A stretch of 64,000 bases of DNA from Methanoculleus sp. UBA374 (GCA_002508705.1 DAYL01000013.1:45759-109758), one strand, 5' to 3'; counted from the stretch's first letter, positions 9,046-17,528 are shown. Made by a program: numbers and translations. Notes: generated from the letters alone by a model not told the origin.

Positions 9046-9298
9046 ATGACGGAGGAAGTCCAACAGATGTTTGTTGCGCTATGGAAGGCACGAAGCAGGA
9101 GCATCTCCTGCGGATCACGGCTATACACCTGGCGCAAACGACACCACAGTGCAGCGACATTGCTGCCAGGGCCGCTGTCAACCGGCCTATTGCGGTCCGC
9201 TCCCCCGACATCGGGGGAGAGGTGGAATCGTGAAGCCCCTAAAGAGCATGGTGCCACCTACGGTATCATGCCCCCCACTTCAGTGGGGGGTAGTTGAC
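9046..9298 (+). mobile_element. Relic of IS200/IS605-type (TnpB) element with right-end hairpin
   Basis: The plus-strand sequence ends in a perfect 9-bp hairpin (CCCCCCACT at 9271-9279, AGTGGGGGG at 9282-9290, loop TC) followed by TAGTTGAC at 9291-9298. A GC-rich hairpin followed by TAGTTGAC-like sequence is, from family knowledge, typical of the right end of TnpB-bearing IS200/IS605 elements. The frame reading through it ends in PTSVGGS-stop, a tail I associate with archaeal TnpB proteins whose stop lies in this hairpin. No TnpB catalytic domain (RuvC motifs, zinc ribbon) is readable upstream, so I treat the 83-codon frame as decayed debris rather than a gene. The surrounding 460 bp (8916-9377) hold nothing else recognisable. 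Confidence 0.45.
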
Positions 9299-9377
9299 GG
9301 TTTGGGACGTCGGGATAAGACATTGTCGGAGCGGGTTCCAGCAGGTTCAAGTTCCCGGAGGGTGAGGATAGGGGAGT

Positions 9378-9644
9378 ATGACTCCTGTTCCTGTTACCCG
9401 GTCGCCCCGCACCCTTCCCATCGTCGATCCCGGTACCCGGGAGAGTGCCTTATGCACGATCGCCAATGTCGGGACCGCGCTCGAAACCCTTCGCGAGGTG
9501 AGAAAGCACGTTCGCGGCGACCACAAGCGCCGCCTCGACGACGTCGCGGTGATCCTCCGTGCGGTCGCGTTCGACGCCCAGGCAGCCTATGCGATCACCG
9601 ACGAGGAAGCCCGGGAATTTATCCGAAAGTGCCGTTCCCCGTGA
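9378..9644 (+). CDS. Small uncharacterised protein
   Basis: An 88-residue soluble protein with no motif I recognise. It is predicted to be mostly helical after a flexible Pro-rich start: residues 25-85 form amphipathic stretches (ESALCTIANVGTALETLREV, then DDVAVILRAVAFDAQAAY, then EEAREFIRKC). The ATG at 9378 is preceded by GGTGAGGATAGGGGAG, a good ribosome-binding region. Codon use is normal for the genome, with a strong preference for G/C in third positions, which supports a real gene. It stands 75 bp upstream of the kinase-like membrane protein gene. Function unknown. Confidence 0.55.
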   Translation: MTPVPVTRSPRTLPIVDPGTRESALCTIANVGTALETLREVRKHVRGDHKRRLDDVAVILRAVAFDAQAAYAITDEEAREFIRKCRSP

Positions 9645-9719
9645 GTCTCGGGCCGCTTATCCGGCGCGGCTTGCACCGGCTTGCAGAGGATTTAACCGGT
9701 TCGGCGCCTATCATTGCAG

Positions 9720-10268
9720 ATGAACGAGTCGCTCCGGCAGGTCGTCCATCTTGTCTTCGGCCTCGGGATCGCGGGTTTTGTCCACTTCTTCGACCGCGAC
9801 ATCACCCTCACCGTCCTCATACTCACGCTCTTTGTGGGGTTCATCTTCTCCGACGCCGTCGCCCGGGGCTACACCATTCCGGTCGTCTCCTGGGTCATTG
9901 CGGGTCTTGAACGGCGGGATGCCGTTCCGGGCAAAGGGGCCCTTTTCTTCGCTCTGGGGGCGCTCTTCTGCCTTTTCTTCTTCGGCAGAGAGATAGCCTT
10001 CGCCGGGCTCGTGGTGCTCTCGCTTCTCGACAGCGTCACCACCCTCGTCGGCGTCCGGTTCGGCAGGACCCGGATCTACAACCATAAATCCCTTGAGGGG
10101 ACGCTTGCGGGTGTCGCGGTGACGACGGCCGCCCTTTGCCTCCTCGTCCCGCCGGCGGCCGCTCTGGCGACGGCCGCGGTCACGGGCCTTGCCGAACTGG
10201 TGAGCCCCGTGGACGACAACCTCGTTGTCCCGGTCGTGGCCTGCCTCACCCTTACGGTACTGCTCTGA
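9720..10268 (+). CDS. Dolichol/phytol-kinase-like CTP transferase family membrane protein
   Basis: A 182-residue membrane protein with about five or six hydrophobic segments. The signature is VGVRFGRTRIYNHKSLEGTLAG near residues 113-134, closely resembling the (F/Y)G(K/R)..(I/L)..KSLEGS.AG motif of the SEC59/VTE5 family (CTP-dependent polyprenol and phytol kinases, COG0170). In archaea such proteins may phosphorylate isoprenoid alcohols for lipid or glycan carrier metabolism. I chose the ATG at 9720; an in-frame TTG at 9714 is an alternative. A TTTAA element about 25-29 nt upstream would fit a leaderless transcript starting at the ATG. Family assignment is good, substrate unknown. Confidence 0.75.
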   Translation: MNESLRQVVHLVFGLGIAGFVHFFDRDITLTVLILTLFVGFIFSDAVARGYTIPVVSWVIAGLERRDAVPGKGALFFALGALFCLFFFGREIAFAGLVVLSLLDSVTTLVGVRFGRTRIYNHKSLEGTLAGVAVTTAALCLLVPPAAALATAAVTGLAELVSPVDDNLVVPVVACLTLTVLL

Positions 10269-10367
10269 AGCAGTGGCGGAACCGTCGAACCGGTCCATCG
10301 GGGACTGTATCTGCATGCCCAAAGATTATGAGGCTGGACCCGGGTTTGCCGGAGATTGAGGGCGTGA

Positions 10368-11399
10368 TTAATGCTCCGCTAACCTCTTCGTGCGGTGGTC
10401 GCACACCGGGCAGGTGGTGAAGACCCCGCAGGCAGAGCAGTCCTCTCCGGTGCAGGGCTGGACCCGGATCGTAACGCTTGTCCGGGGGAACTCCCGCTTG
10501 ACGTCGGTCTCTATATGTTTCACGATCCCGTACGCCTCCTCGAGGGTTGCGGTCTTCGGGACGACGAGATGGAGGTCCACGAACCGGTTCGGCCCCGAAC
10601 GGCGGGTCCGGAGCCGGTGGAAGTTGATGACTGCCGAGCAGTGCTCGTTGATGATCTCCCGGATCCGGGCCTCCTCTTCCGGGGGCAGGCTCCGGTCGAC
10701 GAGGTCTTCGAACGAACGCCGGATGAGGTCGAATGCCGCCTTCAGGATGATGACGGCGACCGCGAGCGCGATGAGGGCATCGAGGACCGTAAGACCGGTC
10801 AGCCGGATCAGAACGAGCCCCGCCACGACCCCGATAGAGGTGTAGACGTCCGTCCGGAGGTGCCAGGCATCGCTTTCAAGCGCGATCGACTCGGTTTTCT
10901 TTGCCACTCGCATCAGCCGGGAGGAGACGTAGAAGTTTACTCCGGCCGAGAGCAGCATGACCCCGATACCCAGTCCTAGCGCCTCCACGTTCAGCGTCTC
11001 TTCTCCGCCGAGAAGGTTTTGCGCTGCTTCATTGATGATGATGAGTGCGGCGACGAGGATGAGGACCGCTTCAAGAAGGCCGGATATGCTCTCGTATTTC
11101 CCGTGACCGAAGGTGTGACACTCGTCGGGGGGCCGGGCCGACTCCCGGACGGAGAAGTAGGCGATGGCCGCTGCTATCAGGTCGATGCCCGAGTGGATTG
11201 CCTCGGATATGAGCCCGACCGAGCCGATCGCGATCCCGGCCGCCAGTTTCGTCACGACGAGAAGCGTGTTGGACGCGACCGAGAGGCGTGCGGTCTTCTC
11301 TTTCAGCACGCCGTCCCGTCCCGGTGCGTCCAATCCGCCCAGAACGACCCCTCCCATGATTGATGAGTGTTCGCCCTCCACCGGGATAGGGTTTTTCAT
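10368..11399 (-). CDS. Cation diffusion facilitator (CDF) metal exporter with Cys-rich tail
   Basis: A 343-residue CDF-family efflux protein. The transmembrane part has SEAIHSGIDL in the second helix and ESDAWHLRTD in the fifth, which supply the expected His/Asp metal site residues (HxxxD in both). The C-terminal cytoplasmic domain (from about residue 225) ends in a cysteine-rich segment, CTGEDCSACG then CPVCDH, that could bind zinc or iron-sulfur and is not part of the minimal CDF fold. Divalent cations such as Zn, Fe, Co or Ni are plausible substrates. Start at 11399 is the first ATG; one at 11357 (MGGVVLGG) is also possible, and neither has a clear ribosome site. It lies 45 bp downstream of pyruvate kinase. 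Confidence 0.9.
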   Translation of the reverse strand: MKNPIPVEGEHSSIMGGVVLGGLDAPGRDGVLKEKTARLSVASNTLLVVTKLAAGIAIGSVGLISEAIHSGIDLIAAAIAYFSVRESARPPDECHTFGHGKYESISGLLEAVLILVAALIIINEAAQNLLGGEETLNVEALGLGIGVMLLSAGVNFYVSSRLMRVAKKTESIALESDAWHLRTDVYTSIGVVAGLVLIRLTGLTVLDALIALAVAVIILKAAFDLIRRSFEDLVDRSLPPEEEARIREIINEHCSAVINFHRLRTRRSGPNRFVDLHLVVPKTATLEEAYGIVKHIETDVKREFPRTSVTIRVQPCTGEDCSACGVFTTCPVCDHRTKRLAEH

Positions 11400-11444
11400 G
11401 CCCGAAGGGGGAGTCCAGAAGGGTCTCTGGCAGTGTTCCCTCCA

Positions 11445-12944
11445 TCACCCGACCGTGAGGATGATGAGCGAGTCGGTCCCCTCCCGCCCGGGAGAGACCC
11501 CTTCGGTGAGCACCACGCGCTCGCCGGACCCGATCAGACCGGAGTCCCGGATTGAGTCGAGGATCGCCCCGTGCCAGTATTCCTTCTCGCTCCGGATCAG
11601 GAACGGACAGACCCCGTAGGAGAACGCCAGAAACTTGAGGGTTCCCGGGTTCCGGGTGAACGCAAGGATCCAGGCATCGGGTTTGAACCGCGAGATGCTC
11701 CGCGGCGTGCTCCCGGAGCGCGTGGGCGTCAGCACGAACCGGATGCCGAGCGCATCCAGCGCCTCGATGACGTTTAAGGAGACGACGTCGTTGACGGTGA
11801 TCTTCTCCCGCCCCCTCCCCTGCCGGAAGTACTCGAGCGGGCTGCACACCGCCCCGACGGTCGAACGCTTCTCCTCGGTCGACCGGGCGATCTTTGCCAT
11901 CATCGCGACCGTCTCGGCCGGGTACTTCCCGATGGCCGTCTCCTCGGAGAGCATGACGGCATCCGTCCCGTCGAGGATGGCGTTTGCAACGTCGGTCACC
12001 TCCGCCCGGGTGGGCCGGATGTTGTCGGTCATCGACATCAGCATCTGCGTCGCGGTGATCACCGGCCGACCGAGGATGTTGGCCTTCTGGATTATCCGCT
12101 TCTGCACCGTCGGGACCTCCTCGATGGGAATCTGGACCCCGAGGTCGCCCCGGGCGATCATGACTCCGTCGGTCTCCCGGAGGATCTCGTCGAGATTTGT
12201 GAGCGCCTCCTGCCGCTCGATCTTTGCTATCACCCTGACGGACTTCCCCGACAGGGCCGCGTGCTCCCGGGCTTTCAGGACATCTTCCGCCCGCTCGATG
12301 AAGGATATGCTGAAGGTGTCGAGCCCCTCGGAAAGCCCGAAGTCGATGCACTCGCGGTCCCGGTCGGTCACGGCGCTGAGTGCAACGATCCCGCCGCCGC
12401 CGACGAGGCTCATCCCTTTGCGCGAGAGGAGGGGCCCGCCGATGATCACCGTCGCCCGGACGTCGTTCTCCCCGACCTCGTCGACCCGGAGCTGAAGGAA
12501 CCCGTCGCTGAGAAAGATGATGCTTCCCGGCGCGACCAGTTGCGGGAACTGCTCGAAATCGACGGGGATCTGGTCGGGATCGCTCTGAACCGGGGCGGTC
12601 GTGAGGGTGACGGTCTCTCCCTTGCGAAGTTCCATGGGCTCTTTAGCGAGGTCGCCGATCCGGATCTTTGGTCCCGGGAGGTCGATCAGGATCGTGACCG
12701 GGAGCCCGACTTCGTCCGCGGCGGTCCGGATGTTCCTGATGTTCTCCCGGTGCTCGTCGAACGACCCGTGGGAGAGGTTGAGCCGGGCGACGTTCATACC
12801 GGCCCGGATCATCCGGACGAGCACCTCCTGTGAGCGGGATGCGGGTCCTATGGTACAGACGATCTTTGTTTTGTGGTCGGGCAGGCTCATCCGTTTCCGT
12901 TTCGTCTGCTCCGATATCTGATGAATTACCTCTTCGAGCATCAT
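11445..12944 (-). CDS. pyk: Pyruvate kinase
   Basis: A glycolytic enzyme that makes ATP and pyruvate from phosphoenolpyruvate and ADP. The protein starts its fold with KTKIVCTIGPASR, followed by NVARLNLSHGSFDEH (substrate and K+ site), DLPGPKIRIG, the catalytic segment VIAKIERQEAL, the MIARGDLGVQIP loop and TATQMLMSM, so the active-site region is complete. A C-terminal regulatory domain follows with TRSGSTPRSISRFKP. The longest frame gives 499 residues. The true start may be the ATG at 12890 (MSLPDHKTK), which would give 481 residues, close to the usual 470-480. The gene is followed by the CDF exporter in the same direction; the functional link is unclear. Confidence 0.95.
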   Translation of the reverse strand: MMLEEVIHQISEQTKRKRMSLPDHKTKIVCTIGPASRSQEVLVRMIRAGMNVARLNLSHGSFDEHRENIRNIRTAADEVGLPVTILIDLPGPKIRIGDLAKEPMELRKGETVTLTTAPVQSDPDQIPVDFEQFPQLVAPGSIIFLSDGFLQLRVDEVGENDVRATVIIGGPLLSRKGMSLVGGGGIVALSAVTDRDRECIDFGLSEGLDTFSISFIERAEDVLKAREHAALSGKSVRVIAKIERQEALTNLDEILRETDGVMIARGDLGVQIPIEEVPTVQKRIIQKANILGRPVITATQMLMSMTDNIRPTRAEVTDVANAILDGTDAVMLSEETAIGKYPAETVAMMAKIARSTEEKRSTVGAVCSPLEYFRQGRGREKITVNDVVSLNVIEALDALGIRFVLTPTRSGSTPRSISRFKPDAWILAFTRNPGTLKFLAFSYGVCPFLIRSEKEYWHGAILDSIRDSGLIGSGERVVLTEGVSPGREGTDSLIILTVG

Positions 12945-13034
12945 AGTACCCTTCGGGTACCGGCACCGGATTAACCTTCGCCCGGGGTGCGGACATGCCG
13001 GGTGCGGACGTATCCCTGGGCAATGCGGCAGGGT

Positions 13035-14240
13035 TCACCCGCGGGAGGGGACCCGGACGGGTCTCTGACTCTCCGATTCCTGCACCGCGATCACCGCGAG
13101 TGCCTGTCCGCTCTCGGCGCTGTATTCGCCGATGCGGCGGTGGACGTGCTCGATCATGCCTCCGGTGGTGATGATGAGCGAGTCTTCTCCGATGAGGGCT
13201 TTTAAGATGCACTTGTCGATGACGCCGTAGGTGTATTCGAGAAGAATCCGCTCCCGGTTGGCGAACTCCTTGGCACGGGTTCCCATCGCCCCGACGTGCT
13301 CGGCCGTGCTCCGCTCGATGAACGCCTTCAGTTCGTCGCCGCCGATCCTGTCGGCGTTGCAGAGGTAGATCTTTCCGGTTTTGTCCCGAGCCGGGGCGCG
13401 GCCGCGCGTCTCCCGTTCGATCCTGTCGGTGAACTCAAGCACGCTCTTCGGGGGAACGCCCCGGTCGATGACTCCCCGGAGACCGAGTTCGTTGTAGAGG
13501 TCGAGGAGGGCGGGCGGTTTCAGCCTGGCGGCCGCGAGGAGGGTGTGATCCGAGAAGACCTCTTCCGGCGGCCCGCAGGCGAGGACGCGCCCGTGCTCCA
13601 TGAGGATGATTGTGTCGGCCCAGCGGTAAGCCAGTTCTACGTCGTGCGTGGATATCAGCACCGTCCGGCCGCCGGCGGCGAGTTCGTCGAGGAGTTCCAT
13701 CACCTCTTCGGAACTTGCGGGATCGAGGGTATTGGTCGGCTCGTCGAAGACAAGGACCGCCGGTTCCATTGCGAGGATGCCCGCGATGGCAACCCGTTTC
13801 TTCTCGCCGCCGGAGAGGTGGTGGGGCGGCCGTTTCTCGTAACCCCGGAGCCCGACGTAGCCGAGCGCGTCCCGGACGGCACGCCGGACGGCGTCGGGCG
13901 ATAGGCCGAGGTTCACCGGTCCGAAGGCCACGTCCGCTTCGACGGTCGGGGCGATGATCTGGACGTCGGGGTTCTGGAAGACGAACCCGACCCGCCGGCG
14001 GAGGTCCCGGAGGCTCCGGTTGTCGTAGGCGAGCGGCCGGCCGGAGAAGCGGACTTCTCCCGAAGCGGGCCGGAGCATCCCGTTGAGCATCAGGAGAAAC
14101 GTCGATTTTCCGGCACCGTTCGGGCCGACAATGGCGGTCTTTGACCCGGGAGTGATCCGGACGCTCACTCCGGTGAGGGCGGCCGGACCGTTTGGGTAGG
14201 TATAGGTGACGTTGTCGGTTTCAAGCAGTGGTGTCGTCAT
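13035..14240 (-). CDS. cbiO: Cobalt/nickel ECF transporter ATPase CbiO with C-terminal extension
   Basis: A 401-residue ATPase of the CbiMNQO importer. Walker A GPNGAGKST is at residues 39-47, signature LSGGE at 142-146, Walker B FDEPT with D166/E167 and the H-loop at H199. Typical CbiO proteins end near residue 270-280; here about 120 further residues follow (from about ELGLRGVIDRG), containing KIYLCNADRIGG and a conserved-looking ITTGGMIEHVHRRI segment. I do not recognise this domain. The ATG at 14240 overlaps the cbiQ stop as ATGA. The open frame upstream of it is the shadow of cbiQ. Confidence 0.92.
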   Translation of the reverse strand: MTTPLLETDNVTYTYPNGPAALTGVSVRITPGSKTAIVGPNGAGKSTFLLMLNGMLRPASGEVRFSGRPLAYDNRSLRDLRRRVGFVFQNPDVQIIAPTVEADVAFGPVNLGLSPDAVRRAVRDALGYVGLRGYEKRPPHHLSGGEKKRVAIAGILAMEPAVLVFDEPTNTLDPASSEEVMELLDELAAGGRTVLISTHDVELAYRWADTIILMEHGRVLACGPPEEVFSDHTLLAAARLKPPALLDLYNELGLRGVIDRGVPPKSVLEFTDRIERETRGRAPARDKTGKIYLCNADRIGGDELKAFIERSTAEHVGAMGTRAKEFANRERILLEYTYGVIDKCILKALIGEDSLIITTGGMIEHVHRRIGEYSAESGQALAVIAVQESESQRPVRVPSRG

Positions 14241-15013
14241 ATGAGTGTCAGACCTCCGGTTCGGAGCGATACGCCCGCGACGGCGCCGATGTAGATCAGG
14301 GTCGTTGCGAGCGCGAGGCCGGATACCGGCCGGGTTTCGCCGGGTATCCCGAATTTCCCGTCGTAGCAGCGTGCGTCCATCGCAAGGACCAGGGCTTCGC
14401 CGCTCTCCCAGGTCCGGAGGAAGAGCGCCCCGGAGAGCATCCCGAACGAATGCACCGACTCCCGGAACCGGCCGTAGCCGAGGCGCATCACCTGCGAGCG
14501 GTAGATCTGGCCGGCCTCCTCGATGAGGATGAAGATGAACCGGTAGGTGAGCATGACGAGATCGATGAAGACGGCGGGCACCCGGAGCCTCCGGAAGATA
14601 TCGAAGACCTCGGTCATCGGCGTCGTGAGCGCGATGAAGAACAGCGAGCACATGCCCCCGAAGACCCGGGCGAGGAGGAGGACGGCGAGATTCGCACCGT
14701 CCGCCGTAACTGCAAGGGGGAGGCCGGGGACCTCGAAGAGCACCGTCCCGCTCCCGGTGATGAAGAGAACCACGGCGATGCTCATCACCGCGAACGAGAC
14801 CGGGATGAGGAGGATGCGGGCGTAAAATCGCGCGGGGATCTTTGCGAGGATAAGGATTGAGGCGCTCATCGAGGCCGCGACCAGAAGAGGGGCGACGGGG
14901 CCGGGAGACGAGATGCAGAGGAGGATGCTCGCAAGCCCGATAAGGAGCTTGAGAGCCGGGCTTACCTGACGGAGACCGTTTTCCTGGGCAAAGTCTTCGA
15001 GCACCTCATGCAT
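14237..15013 (-). CDS. cbiQ: Cobalt/nickel ECF transporter transmembrane protein CbiQ
   Basis: A 258-residue T-component of the ECF transporter. It has about five or six hydrophobic segments and the coupling motifs in the cytoplasmic loops: LTYRFIFILIEEAGQIYRSQ and, further on, ESGEALVLAMDARCYDG, where the Ala-Arg-Gly-like coupling helices contact CbiO. It lies between cbiN (stop 35 bp upstream) and cbiO (4-bp overlap). It scaffolds the complex and transmits ATP hydrolysis to CbiM/CbiN. The assignment is firm from order and motifs. Confidence 0.92.
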   Translation of the reverse strand: MHEVLEDFAQENGLRQVSPALKLLIGLASILLCISSPGPVAPLLVAASMSASILILAKIPARFYARILLIPVSFAVMSIAVVLFITGSGTVLFEVPGLPLAVTADGANLAVLLLARVFGGMCSLFFIALTTPMTEVFDIFRRLRVPAVFIDLVMLTYRFIFILIEEAGQIYRSQVMRLGYGRFRESVHSFGMLSGALFLRTWESGEALVLAMDARCYDGKFGIPGETRPVSGLALATTLIYIGAVAGVSLRTGGLTLI

Positions 15014-15047
15014 TTGTGTCTCCTATCTTGCGGTACAACCAGAAAAA

Positions 15048-15338
15048 TCAGGCGGTTTTTCTGTTGCCCTTCCAGTAGCCGAAGATGTAGCCGATGACTA
15101 TCGCACCGACGGCGGCCTGCAGGGCGAAGAGGAGCGACTCAATCTCACCGCTCGGGGGCTCCCAGAAGGGCTCGATCCAGGGTTCGTAACCGGAGGACTC
15201 GATGAGCTCGGCGGCTTCGCCGTCGGCCCCGCCCCAGGCTTCCTCCCCGGAAGCCCGGATCGCGGCATCCTGGACGAGGAAGACAGCGGCAAAGATGAGG
15301 ATGAGCGCGACGACCGCGATCTCCATGCCGTACTTCAT
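15048..15338 (-). CDS. cbiN: Cobalt/nickel transporter small subunit CbiN
   Basis: A 96-residue protein with two membrane helices (residues 6-24 and about 68-87) separated by an acidic extracytoplasmic loop rich in Glu, Trp and Pro (SGYEPWIEPFWEPPSGEIE). This is the architecture of CbiN, which works with CbiM to load the metal. The start overlaps the cbiM stop by 4 bp. The acidic loop with PWIEP/FWEPP is the recognisable part of the family. It belongs to the leftward cbiMNQO operon. Confidence 0.9.
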   Translation of the reverse strand: MKYGMEIAVVALILIFAAVFLVQDAAIRASGEEAWGGADGEAAELIESSGYEPWIEPFWEPPSGEIESLLFALQAAVGAIVIGYIFGYWKGNRKTA

Positions 15339-16027
15339 GCCGCGGCCTCCCGGAGTTTCTGGATAGTCGCCTCAGGGAGGAGGTTTAAGCGGGTGAGGAT
15401 CTCGGGCTTGAGCTGGACGATGTACTTGAAGACCAGCGCAATGACCGCACCTTCGATGATGGCGAGCGGGACCTGGGTGACGGCGAAGATTGCGGCAAAG
15501 GCCGAAAAGGCCCCGAAGAACCCGACGGTTCCCGGGAACGCGAGCGCGAGCTGGATCGAGGTGACGACGTAGGTGATGAGGTCGGCGAGGGCTGCGGCAA
15601 CGAAGACCGTCGCATAGGTGTTCGCCCCCATTCGAGTCCCGGCCTTATAGACGAGGTACGCGACGAGCGGACCTGCGATTCCCATCGAGAAGACGTTCGC
15701 CCCGAGGGTGGTGATCCCGCCGTGCGCGAGGAAGACCGCCTGGAAGATGAGGACGATCAGCCCGAGGACGGCGGCGACGAAGGGGCCGAAGAGGACAGCG
15801 CCGAGCCCGGTTCCCGTGGGGTGGGAGCAACTCCCGTTGAACGAGGGGAGTTTGAGCGAGGAGAGAACGAAGACGAAGGCGCCCGCAACCGCAAGGAGCG
15901 GCAGGGTTTCCCGTTTTTCCTTGACGAGCCTGTTCACCTGGTAGAGCCCGATGATGATGAAGGGCAGGGAGACGAGGAACCATATCTCCCACCAGGGGCT
16001 TGGTAAGAATCCTTCCATAATATGCAT
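15335..16027 (-). CDS. cbiM: Cobalt/nickel ECF transporter substrate-specificity protein CbiM
   Basis: A 230-residue membrane protein that binds the metal ion. The chosen start (ATG at 16027) gives the N-terminus MHIMEGFLPSPWW; the His at position 2 and the following residues are the known metal-ligand end of CbiM/NikM proteins, so the start matters and the longer frame to 16072 is rejected. A GGTGGAG ribosome site precedes it. The segment LPSFNGSCSHPTGTGLGA is the second signature of the family. The operon start faces the cbiA/cfbB-type gene across a 130-bp divergent promoter region. Co2+ and Ni2+ cannot be told apart by eye. Confidence 0.93.
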   Translation of the reverse strand: MHIMEGFLPSPWWEIWFLVSLPFIIIGLYQVNRLVKEKRETLPLLAVAGAFVFVLSSLKLPSFNGSCSHPTGTGLGAVLFGPFVAAVLGLIVLIFQAVFLAHGGITTLGANVFSMGIAGPLVAYLVYKAGTRMGANTYATVFVAAALADLITYVVTSIQLALAFPGTVGFFGAFSAFAAIFAVTQVPLAIIEGAVIALVFKYIVQLKPEILTRLNLLPEATIQKLREAAA

Positions 16028-16157
16028 GATTTCTCCACCTGGACCGCCATAGCAACGGCCCATCCAGATCACTTGTTTTAGTGCAAATTACCTTGGTATA
16101 TGTTAGTTATTCCCGGTCATATTTATCCCCTGCGATATTCAACACTACTGGAGTGAT
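16028..16157. promoter_or_regulatory. Divergent promoter region between cbiMNQO and the a,c-diamide synthase gene
   Basis: For the leftward operon a TATA-like AACATATACC (minus strand, about 16104-16095) would give a transcript with a leader of about 45 nt. For the rightward gene CATATTTATCC at about 16119-16128 would place the start roughly 10 nt before the ATG at 16158. No riboswitch-like structure or clear operator palindrome was visible to me. Sharing of one short promoter region suggests joint control of metal import and tetrapyrrole amidation, possibly by a nickel or cobalt sensor. Confidence 0.4.
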
Positions 16158-17489
16158 ATGCGTTCGATTTCGAGAGTTCTCGTCGCGGGAACCCATAGCG
16201 GCTGCGGCAAGACCACGCTCGCAAGCGGCCTGATGGCGGCGCTCGCCGCCCGGGGGCTTGTCGTCCAGCCGTTCAAGGTGGGTCCGGACTTCATCGATCC
16301 CACGCACCATTCGGCCATCTGCGGCCGCGTGTCGCGCAATCTCGACCCGTTCATGATGGGGGAGGCGGGGGTGCGGGAGACATTCGTCCGGGCATGTGCC
16401 GGCGCCGATGTCGCCGTCGTTGAGGGCGTGATGGGGCTCTACGACGGGATCGATGGCGGCGACGTCGCGAGCACGGCACACGTCGCGAAGATCCTCGACG
16501 CCCCGGTCCTTCTCGTCGTGGACGCAAAAGGGGCGTCCCGGAGCGTCCATGCGGTTGTCCGGGGCTACGCGGAGTTTGATCCCGGGGTCCGGGTCGCCGG
16601 GGTTGTCTTCAACCGGGTCGGGAGCCCCCGTCATCGGGCGCTGATCGCGGCTACGGAAAGCCTCCCGGTCTACGGGTGGGTCCCCCGGCGGGACGACCTC
16701 GTCGTCGGGAGCCGGCACCTCGGCCTCGCGATGGCGGCTGAGACCGGGACGATGGCGGGATTCGGTGCGGTGGTGGAGGAGACGTGCGATCTCTCCGGGG
16801 TCCTGGACCTCGCGCGGGCGGCCCCGCCCCTCCCTGCGCCGGCGGAGGCCACGGAGAAGCCGGATGTCGGAGTCCGGATCGGCGTCGCGAACGATGCGGC
16901 GTTCTGCTTTTACTATGCCGACAACCTCGACCGGCTCAGGCGGGCCGGGGGGGAGCCGGTCTTCTTCTCACCGATAGCGGACCGGCTTCCGGATGTCGAC
17001 GCCCTCTATCTCGGGGGTGGTTACCCGGAGCTCCACGCGGAGGCGCTTATGTCTTCCCGGTGCCGGGAGGACGTGCACCGGGCGGTCGACGACGGCATGC
17101 CGGTCTACGCGGAGTGCGGCGGGCTTGTCTACCTCACGGAGCGGCTCACGGTCGGCGACGACGATTACCCGATGGCGGACGTCCTCCCGGCATCGGCCGC
17201 GATGACGAACCGCATCCAGGCCCTCGGTTACGTGGAGGCCCGGGCTGTCGGCGGTTCGCCGGTGCTTGCACCGGGTTCAACCTTCCGGGGCCACGAATTT
17301 CACTACTCCCGTCTTGACTGCGCTTCCGATACGAGATTTGCCCTGGAACTCCTCCGGGGCCGGGGAATCTGCAACGGCCGGGACGGACTCACCGTCCAGA
17401 ACGTGGTCGGGCAGTACACCCACGCTTATTTCCCGGAGGGGTTCGCAGAAACGCTGGTGCGGGCCGCCGGGACATACCGGCGGGTATAG
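16158..17489 (+). CDS. cbiA: Cobyrinate / Ni-sirohydrochlorin a,c-diamide synthase (CbiA/CfbB family)
   Basis: A 443-residue amidotransferase. The N-terminal ATPase domain has a P-loop GTHSGCGKTT at residues 11-20 and KVGPDFIDPTHH. The C-terminal glutaminase domain has the nucleophile region VYAECGGLVYL with C320 and a His in QYTHAYFPEG. It uses ATP and glutamine to amidate the a and c acetate side chains of a corrinoid or of Ni-sirohydrochlorin. In methanogens this family includes both CbiA (cobamide synthesis) and CfbB (coenzyme F430 synthesis); I cannot decide between them here. Its place opposite cbiMNQO fits both metals. Confidence 0.9.
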   Translation: MRSISRVLVAGTHSGCGKTTLASGLMAALAARGLVVQPFKVGPDFIDPTHHSAICGRVSRNLDPFMMGEAGVRETFVRACAGADVAVVEGVMGLYDGIDGGDVASTAHVAKILDAPVLLVVDAKGASRSVHAVVRGYAEFDPGVRVAGVVFNRVGSPRHRALIAATESLPVYGWVPRRDDLVVGSRHLGLAMAAETGTMAGFGAVVEETCDLSGVLDLARAAPPLPAPAEATEKPDVGVRIGVANDAAFCFYYADNLDRLRRAGGEPVFFSPIADRLPDVDALYLGGGYPELHAEALMSSRCREDVHRAVDDGMPVYAECGGLVYLTERLTVGDDDYPMADVLPASAAMTNRIQALGYVEARAVGGSPVLAPGSTFRGHEFHYSRLDCASDTRFALELLRGRGICNGRDGLTVQNVVGQYTHAYFPEGFAETLVRAAGTYRRV

Positions 17490-17528
17490 GACGGGTCCTC
17501 GTGCTTCGCCGGTGCGGAAAAAAAGGGG

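Noticed and set aside
9046..9297. An 83-codon gene ending in PTSVGGS
   Set aside because: No domain, ribosome site or catalytic motif; its end coincides with a transposon right-end hairpin, so it is listed as a relic.
11071..12351. A 426-codon minus-strand frame across the CDF and pyruvate kinase genes
   Set aside because: Arg/Gly/His-rich product without motifs; it overlaps two firmly assigned genes in another frame.
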